Of a DNA stretch of 64,000 nt, positions 60,201-64,000 are shown piece by piece. This stretch comes from Pomphorhynchus laevis (Eukaryota; Acanthocephala; Palaeacanthocephala; Echinorhynchida; Pomphorhynchidae), in contig WNNJ02000455.1 in NCBI GenBank assembly GCA_012934845.2, positions 1 through 64,000 of the forward strand, read 5' to 3'. The translations under genes were made by a program, and so were the position numbers. Positions within the stretch are counted from its first letter, which is position 1, and each line of letters starts with the position of its first letter. The notes beneath the pieces were generated by a model. The model saw only the letters and a program-made list of their open reading frames with translations. It was not told the origin of the DNA and did not search any database.

Positions 60201-60697
60201 ATGGTCATTGAATGTGTATATTTTCAAATTTTAGGTATGTTCCTAAGATTGCTGTTGATAACGTGATGCCGGACACATGTGAACATGCAGCTCATACGTC
60301 CAACGACAATAAAACCGAACACAATCAGTCTAAAGTTGACTCTTATATAAATTCACATGGTAGTGACAGTGTTTACAGACATGCTTTACAGGATATAAAG
60401 TATATTGAGACTCCTAAGCCAGTTTTGCTAAAACAGAAATTAGCTAATCCGGAACCTGGCAAGCGATACTTCGATGTGAAAACAAACCAGTCAGTGGACA
60501 TGTTGAAGAGGATACTGCAGGAAGTAAAAACTGTCAAACGGCAAATCAGTGAATTAAAACAAGAACACACTGCTACTCCAAGTGCTCATCACAAAAGTGA
60601 AACAGAAGACGAACAAGTAAGATGTGGTGGTAACTCTGTGAATCACATAAAACCGAGCAGAAGTCATCACAATAAAAGTAAGAACAGACAGCTATAA
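51257..60697 (+). CDS. Unknown host protein, three coding exons, possible PTB-like N-terminus
   Basis: Exons 51257-51539, 53944-54922 and 60235-60697 join with matching phases (1, then 2) at GTATTT/TAG and GTACGT/TTTTAG sites, giving 574 residues. The start is the first ATG in an open frame. The N-terminal third ('NEEIIRSVLHSALFNENKI', 'VSIQVVDEGLIIRATDS', 'LICFDIKGDAYPRTMFTYM') has the hydrophobic pattern of a small folded domain and faintly recalls a phosphotyrosine-binding domain; that is a guess. The middle is basic, Ser/Asn-rich and likely disordered. Near the C-terminus 'SVDMLKRILQEVKTVKRQIS' should form a short coiled coil. No membrane segment. Introns 1 and 2 contain hammerhead-like palindromes and Penelope-like insertions. 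An earlier non-coding exon cannot be excluded. Confidence 0.75.
52662..52950. repeat. Hammerhead-like repeat H3: inverted dimer plus a direct third copy
   Basis: 52662-52712 and 52735-52790 are inverted copies, and 52873-52950 repeats the right arm directly. The right arm reads CTGATGATGATCACAGTAGT, then GATCGAAA: the CTGATGA box, a perfect GATCAC/GTGATC stem II and the GAAA box in canonical order. Stem I is not found. It lies in intron 1 of the unknown gene. Confidence 0.6.
53306..53552. repeat. Hammerhead-like repeat H4: inverted dimer
   Basis: Arms of about 115 bp (53306-53421 and 53434-53552) are near-perfect inverted copies from 'agtccgaaagaaactgacaa' to the centre at 'tcaaaaatattta'. 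Each arm has a decayed box (CTGAGGA or CTTGGGGA), 'agacccctagaga' and then GTTGAAACGTTGTC or its variant. It lies in intron 1 of the unknown gene. Confidence 0.65.
55508..55645 (-). repeat. Truncated SINE/hammerhead family 1 copy with gypsy-derived end
   Basis: The minus strand repeats 8142-8282: 'gacccacccaggctgatta', 'gtagcgtcctgct', and on to the integrase-derived 'tttcagctcacagatgcaat'. It ends at TACAATTAAAAAC as at 7888. The tRNA-like head and the GAAA box are missing. It lies in intron 2 of the unknown gene. Confidence 0.6.
55671..56025 (+). mobile_element. Penelope-like RT, C-terminal fragment
   Basis: The frame reads 'YPESLILNKTNINDKEGIYL' and later the 'YLNLQETYFCMSIH' segment, as in the copy at 1861-2245. 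A repeat P unit follows at 56195. It is truncated on the 5' side. Confidence 0.6.
56195..56470 (+). repeat. Repeat P, copy 6
   Basis: Full unit as at 2395-2662, including the terminal motif (GCAGACTCGGTTAGCTAATTT here). A further end motif is at 56548-56570. Confidence 0.65.
56780..56900 (+). repeat. Dispersed repeat R, copy 2
   Basis: Matches 31225-31335 ('aagcccgtggtgagaaagga', then 'acttcgtgacaagccagccg'). Confidence 0.5.
57150..57265 (+). repeat. Repeat P, copy 7
   Basis: It lies about 300 bp upstream of the longest Penelope-like RT, so the P unit occurs on the 5' side of an element too, as expected for a terminal repeat. Confidence 0.6.
57590..58890 (+). mobile_element. Penelope-like element, longest RT copy
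   Basis: It begins with 'TTIDKASNNFVFICKKLYYD' (57660-57720) and continues in a 242-codon frame (57732-58460): 'PLLYWNPKLHKNPIKPRFI' (RT fingers), 'TYDFSTLYTNLDLVDIKEAL' (motif A, catalytic Asp in YDFSTLY), and 'LLRGYNRPIATNLFLSFIEY' (motif B region). After a break, 58493-58711 carries 'MFRYIDDIRVFNSNNF' (motif C, YIDD). The tail to 58890 is decayed. No GIY-YIG nuclease can be read on either side. The layout matches Penelope-like RTs, but only a tree would settle the clade. It lies in intron 2 of the unknown gene. Confidence 0.7.
58891..59555. other. No gene; AT-rich simple sequence
   Basis: 58920-59060 consists of repeated 'tatagttata' units. The remainder is unremarkable intronic sequence. 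Confidence 0.45.
59560..59756 (+). mobile_element. Penelope-like RT fragment, interrupted by minisatellite
   Basis: It contains the motif B to C region ('FIEYEFVHN', then the YIDD box sequence near 59675) up to 'YPESHILI'. At 59756 it gives way abruptly to the 15-bp tandem repeat. Confidence 0.55.
59757..59980. repeat. 15-bp minisatellite
   Basis: About 15 tandem units of consensus CACCCAAATGACCGC. Being a multiple of three, it stays open on both strands: His-Pro-Asn-Asp-Arg repeats on plus and Gly-Gly-His-Leu-Gly repeats on minus. There is no reason to think either is translated; it lies in intron 2 of the unknown gene. Confidence 0.9.
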
Positions 60698-61014
60698 AAC
60701 ACATTTTATGACAATTAATGCCTGTCAAATCAGAAAACGGTTAATGTGGAGTTGTGGTAATTTCTGAGACCTTTTCAAATTATTTGAATTTGAAAAAATT
60801 AATAATTTTTTCATATTTCAAAAGCACATACACACCTAGAGAATATAAGGACAATGTTGGATTAAAAATGTTCATTGTAATATTGTAATATTACATTTTT
60901 ATTATCTATACAATGCTTTTATATGGCATTTATTAAAAATTTAGAAATCTCTCACTTTCGCATGCGATTATTAATAATTATTTATTATAGAACTAATGGT
61001 GATTTTGTTAGTAC
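60698..61014. other. 3' flank of the unknown gene
   Basis: AT-rich. A possible poly(A) region follows the stop at 60697, but no distinct signal stands out. Confidence 0.3.
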
Positions 61015-61650
61015 GAAAGAATTAACTACACTTTTTTAATATTACACACGAACAAGAAAGTTTAAACGTAGATGCTTTAACTACTTAATTTGGTGATTAA
61101 TTAGTTAACATTCTGGGAAGCTTAACCTGGAATGCGCTTACCACAGAGGCCTGGTCCCCAAAGGGGCGTTTCGACCTTAGTCTACTCATCACTACAGGGT
61201 GGTATCATCACTGTGGCCTTGTAGCTACACAACTTCGACAGTACTTGATCCCTTGTAAACCTCTGAAAGGAAATTGCTAAGCGCACTCTTCTCTATTCCA
61301 CATCTAGTGGCCAAATGAAGACAACTACTGCTGACGATGTAAATACGAAAGTAATTTGTTTCTATTAGAATGAGATTTTGCGAATTTTAAAGCTTATATT
61401 TGATACAATATAAATATAATATATTATATACTAAGGATCAAGTACTGTCGAAGTTGTGTAGCTACAAGGCCACGGTGATGAGACCACCCTGTAGTGATGA
61501 GTAGACTAAGGTTGAAACCCTCATTGGGGTCTAGGCGTCTGTAGTAGGCGTATACCGGGTTAAGTTTCATGACGAAATTTGTAAAAAAGCATGCAGGTTT
61601 AAACTTTCCTGTTCGTGTTTAATATTACAAAAGTAAAGTTAATAATTTCG
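61015..61650. repeat. Hammerhead-like repeat H6: large inverted dimer
   Basis: Arms at about 61015-61253 and 61432-61650 are inverted copies sharing 'ggatcaagtactgtcgaagt', 'agctacaaggccac' and an outer 'aaagtttaaac' segment. Reading outward, each arm has GTGATGAGTAGACTAAGG followed by TCGAAACG (left arm, minus strand) or TTGAAACC (right arm, plus strand), which resembles a hammerhead core. In the right arm ACCCT can pair with GGGGT before a GTC-like site. The C of CTGATGA is replaced by G. Confidence 0.55.
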
Positions 61651-62599
61651 TAATATTAATAAAATATAATTTTAGTTTTAACTGTGATTAATTAATCAAA
61701 TATTAAAAAATTTAATTAAATGTCTTTACATTCAAAGCATTATTTAATGACATTAAATATAGCATTTATAGCATTTCCAACCATGATTTTAACATTATTT
61801 GCCATTTTTAAGTCTTTAAGAATAATTTTTTAATAAATTAAAGATAATATACTAGTATCGGTTACAATGTGGAAATATTTCCTATTCTAATAAAATACAA
61901 AATCACATTCTGTTTACACAGGCTGCATTCATAACGAATAAATGAAAAAGTTGCTATCTTTATAATGAATGACAATAATTTTAAATAAAATGAGAATGAA
62001 TTATTAAACCGTGAGTCATTCAATGTAAATTCATTCTTGTTGGTATTAAGTGCATTATTAAGCAGTAGTATATATATCGTATTATATAAATTGGTATTTA
62101 TTGTTTAATCTCGAGAAATTTAGATTTTTCAATAATTTGAATTTAATGTTTCAATGGGTAATTCATATGTATAATAATTGATTCAGGCTGTGTTGCATAA
62201 TAGTTCCTATAAGTTTACAATACACATTGCAGAATAATATGTTTAATTATATTTTCGAGCAAACATTGTTTAATTGAATTGTCTATACATTCTATTTAAA
62301 TATTTTGTACTTTTTTATTCAATTATATAAGATTATATATTATAATTATATATATATATATATATATATATTGCAATTATATTCAATTATATATATTGTT
62401 GTAATATTTATTGAATTGATATAAAAGTATAGTAAAACCATTAATTAAATTAGCAAGCAAAGCTAAATAATAAATTAACAATTTAAAATAATTACAATTT
62501 TATCATGTCGTAATAAATGATTTTATTAAGAAACAAACATTTTGTTGTTATTATGAATAATCGGAAGCGTTAGACAATTAAATAAGTAGTAAATACAGC
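61651..62599. other. No gene; AT-rich
   Basis: Includes a short TA run at 62347-62372. It lies between the convergent ends of the unknown gene and the ZW10-like gene, so it probably contains the latter's 3' untranslated region. Confidence 0.4.
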
Positions 62600-62943
62600 T
62601 TAGCGTATCTTCTGGATAATTTTTTCCCGAGCATCGGAATTCTCAAATAAAGATTTTACGAGATGCTGCAACTGATTGACTGTCAATAGATCACTAGTTG
62701 GCCCATTTTGCCACCTATCCAAAAGTTCAGTCATTGATAACCCCAAAAGTTTAGAAAGCTCGCTAAGGATAGGTAATGACGGTAAGAGCGATTCAATGGC
62801 TTCAGTATCCTTAAACATGTTCATGGCTGTTTTAACAAGAAAGTTAAAAAAACCTTCTAATGCCACGCTGTCTTCCATTGTAAAATCTTCCGTATTTAAA
62901 ACAATTTGTACGAGCTTATCAAAAAGGGTTTCAAACATTTCTC
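62600..62943 (-). CDS. ZW10-like protein, last coding exon
   Basis: The exon follows an acceptor 'tgtttag' and encodes about 114 residues to the stop at 62600. The end, 'LSELSKLLGLSMTELLDRWQ' followed by 'LTVNQLQHLVKSLFENSDAR', matches the C-terminus of ZW10: a short helix, the conserved D-R-W, then a helix ending in L-F-x-N-[ST]. 'TEDFTMEDSVALEGFFNFL' corresponds to the conserved 'EDISTEDG' region before it. ZW10 acts in the RZZ kinetochore complex and in the Golgi-ER tethering complex; the C-terminus is part of that scaffold. Earlier exons lie at higher coordinates and were not resolved (see the rejected candidate at 63092-63168). Partial gene. Confidence 0.75.
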
Positions 62944-64000
62944 CTAAACATTGTTAAAACAATTTACATCAAATTTGTCAAAATACAAAACGGATTTTAT
63001 ATCTTTAAATGTTTGGACCATAACCTTGTATCAGTGAAGTCTTTTAAATCATTAAATATAGTTGAGATTAATAATTAAGACAATTTAAAACCTTAACATT
63101 CCAGGTATAACTTCTGAAAGGTCGAAGTGATTTAAAACTTGGCAAGACATATTTTTAAACATTTTAATCTAGAAAACAAGTCTGGAACGCATTTGATTTT
63201 ATTGTAAATTATTAAGTGCAGAGAGAAGTTAAATTAAAAAATTTGCTTTTTAAAAAATAGTAATTAATTCATAATCTATTTCGATAAGAAATATATTACC
63301 GTAATCAGGAGGTTTTATTGTTAAAATAAAATCGACTATATCGATAAGCTAATAAGTATATTCGGAATCAATAAAAACTTCTGTACGCTTAATTTCGATA
63401 TTCATAATTAAGAGTTTAACAAATAAAATTATATATTTTAGTATTTAGCACACGATACGAGCAGTATTGCGAATATCTATGGCGAAAGATACACTCAAAT
63501 TGGAAGACATATCCCCAACATATAGTGCAAGATTCTTTTAATAAAATCGAATTCTACCAGGCCTTATTTAATCAAAAGGTGTTAAATGCTGTGGATAAAT
63601 GTAACTATTACTAGAGCAGTAATTATTACTACTATAACATTAGTAGTCAATAACACATTCATATAATACAAGTTAATCTCGCTCAAATCCTTTAAATAAA
63701 ATTGAATTACACCAGACATTATTAATCAAAGGATGTTGAATGATGTGCATAAATGTAATTTAATGATTAAACTGATATATTAAATTTTGACATATTAATA
63801 ACATAACCATTTTATAATGATTATAATTATTATTATATTGTAATTGTTTTTTTTAAATAAAATGTTTTCTAATTCATAATTAATTAGATGTAATTAATTA
63901 TTTTATAATTAATTATTAATTATATAAAATTTATTATTTAATTTATTATTTATTTTTTTAATAAATAATAAATATTATTTACTTTCAAGCGTAAACCAAA
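62944..64000. other. ZW10 upstream introns; diverged repeat pair
   Basis: AT-rich. A segment at 63530-63612 ('aataaaatcgaattctacca') recurs in diverged form at 63690-63765 ('aataaaattgaattacacca'), a tandem repeat with about 155 bp spacing. No further ZW10 exon could be placed with a consistent frame. Confidence 0.4.

Noticed and set aside
63092-63168. Candidate penultimate exon of the ZW10-like gene on the minus strand ('NHFDLSEVIPGML')
   Set aside because: It has a plausible acceptor and the peptide fits the ZW10 region before the last exon, but its only open frame does not match the phase of the last exon at any available donor.

Overview
The window is AT-rich nuclear DNA of an invertebrate animal. 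Its genes are split by spliceosomal introns, it carries a kinetochore/Golgi-tethering gene (ZW10-like), and it holds many animal-type retroelements: Penelope-like, several LINE clades, Ty3/gypsy-like fossils, a tRNA-derived SINE, and repeats with hammerhead-ribozyme cores. The standard genetic code fits the host exons. I cannot name the phylum; nothing points to bacteria or a plasmid.

Three host genes can be supported. (1) A 12-exon metallophosphoesterase/5'-nucleotidase-family gene on the minus strand (42722 down to 25366) splices into an uninterrupted 589-residue protein with every family motif. One intron ends in TG instead of AG, and an inverted copy of part of one exon lies in a neighbouring intron. 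(2) A 3-exon gene of unknown function on the plus strand (51257 to 60697) gives a 574-residue protein. (3) The last coding exon of a ZW10-like gene lies on the minus strand (62943 to 62600); its earlier exons are unresolved or outside the window.

Layout. 1-3400: a repeat element with duplicated ends, then Penelope-like remnants. 4200-9760: a nest of a Ty3/gypsy-like fossil, a CR1-like LINE, hammerhead repeats and a SINE, lying between inverted copies of the same repeats. 9764-24140: LINE territory, with three copies of one family (A), a head-to-head pair of an I/Jockey-like family (C), a CR1-like endonuclease fragment, and a second gypsy-like fossil between long direct repeats. 25366-42722: the nucleotidase gene, whose introns hold Penelope remnants, a retroelement C-terminal domain, tandem duplications and microsatellites. 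43600-50400: Penelope 3'-end repeats, an (AT)n tract, a hammerhead-bearing palindrome and a LINE with endonuclease and RT. 51257-60697: the unknown gene; its introns carry two more hammerhead-like palindromes, the best-preserved Penelope-like RT and a 15-bp minisatellite. 61015-61650: a further palindrome. 62600 onward: ZW10 and AT-rich sequence.

The most unusual signal is a set of small-ribozyme-like repeats. A canonical hammerhead is seen at 6630-6686 (decayed copy at 50027-50083). Five other hammerhead-like families are each arranged as inverted dimers. Two elements (8122-8196 and 46646-46721) carry all hammerhead strands in a non-canonical order that is not a circular permutation of the normal one, with compensatory base changes in two mutually crossing helices. 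This suggests a ribozyme that could only assemble between two copies.
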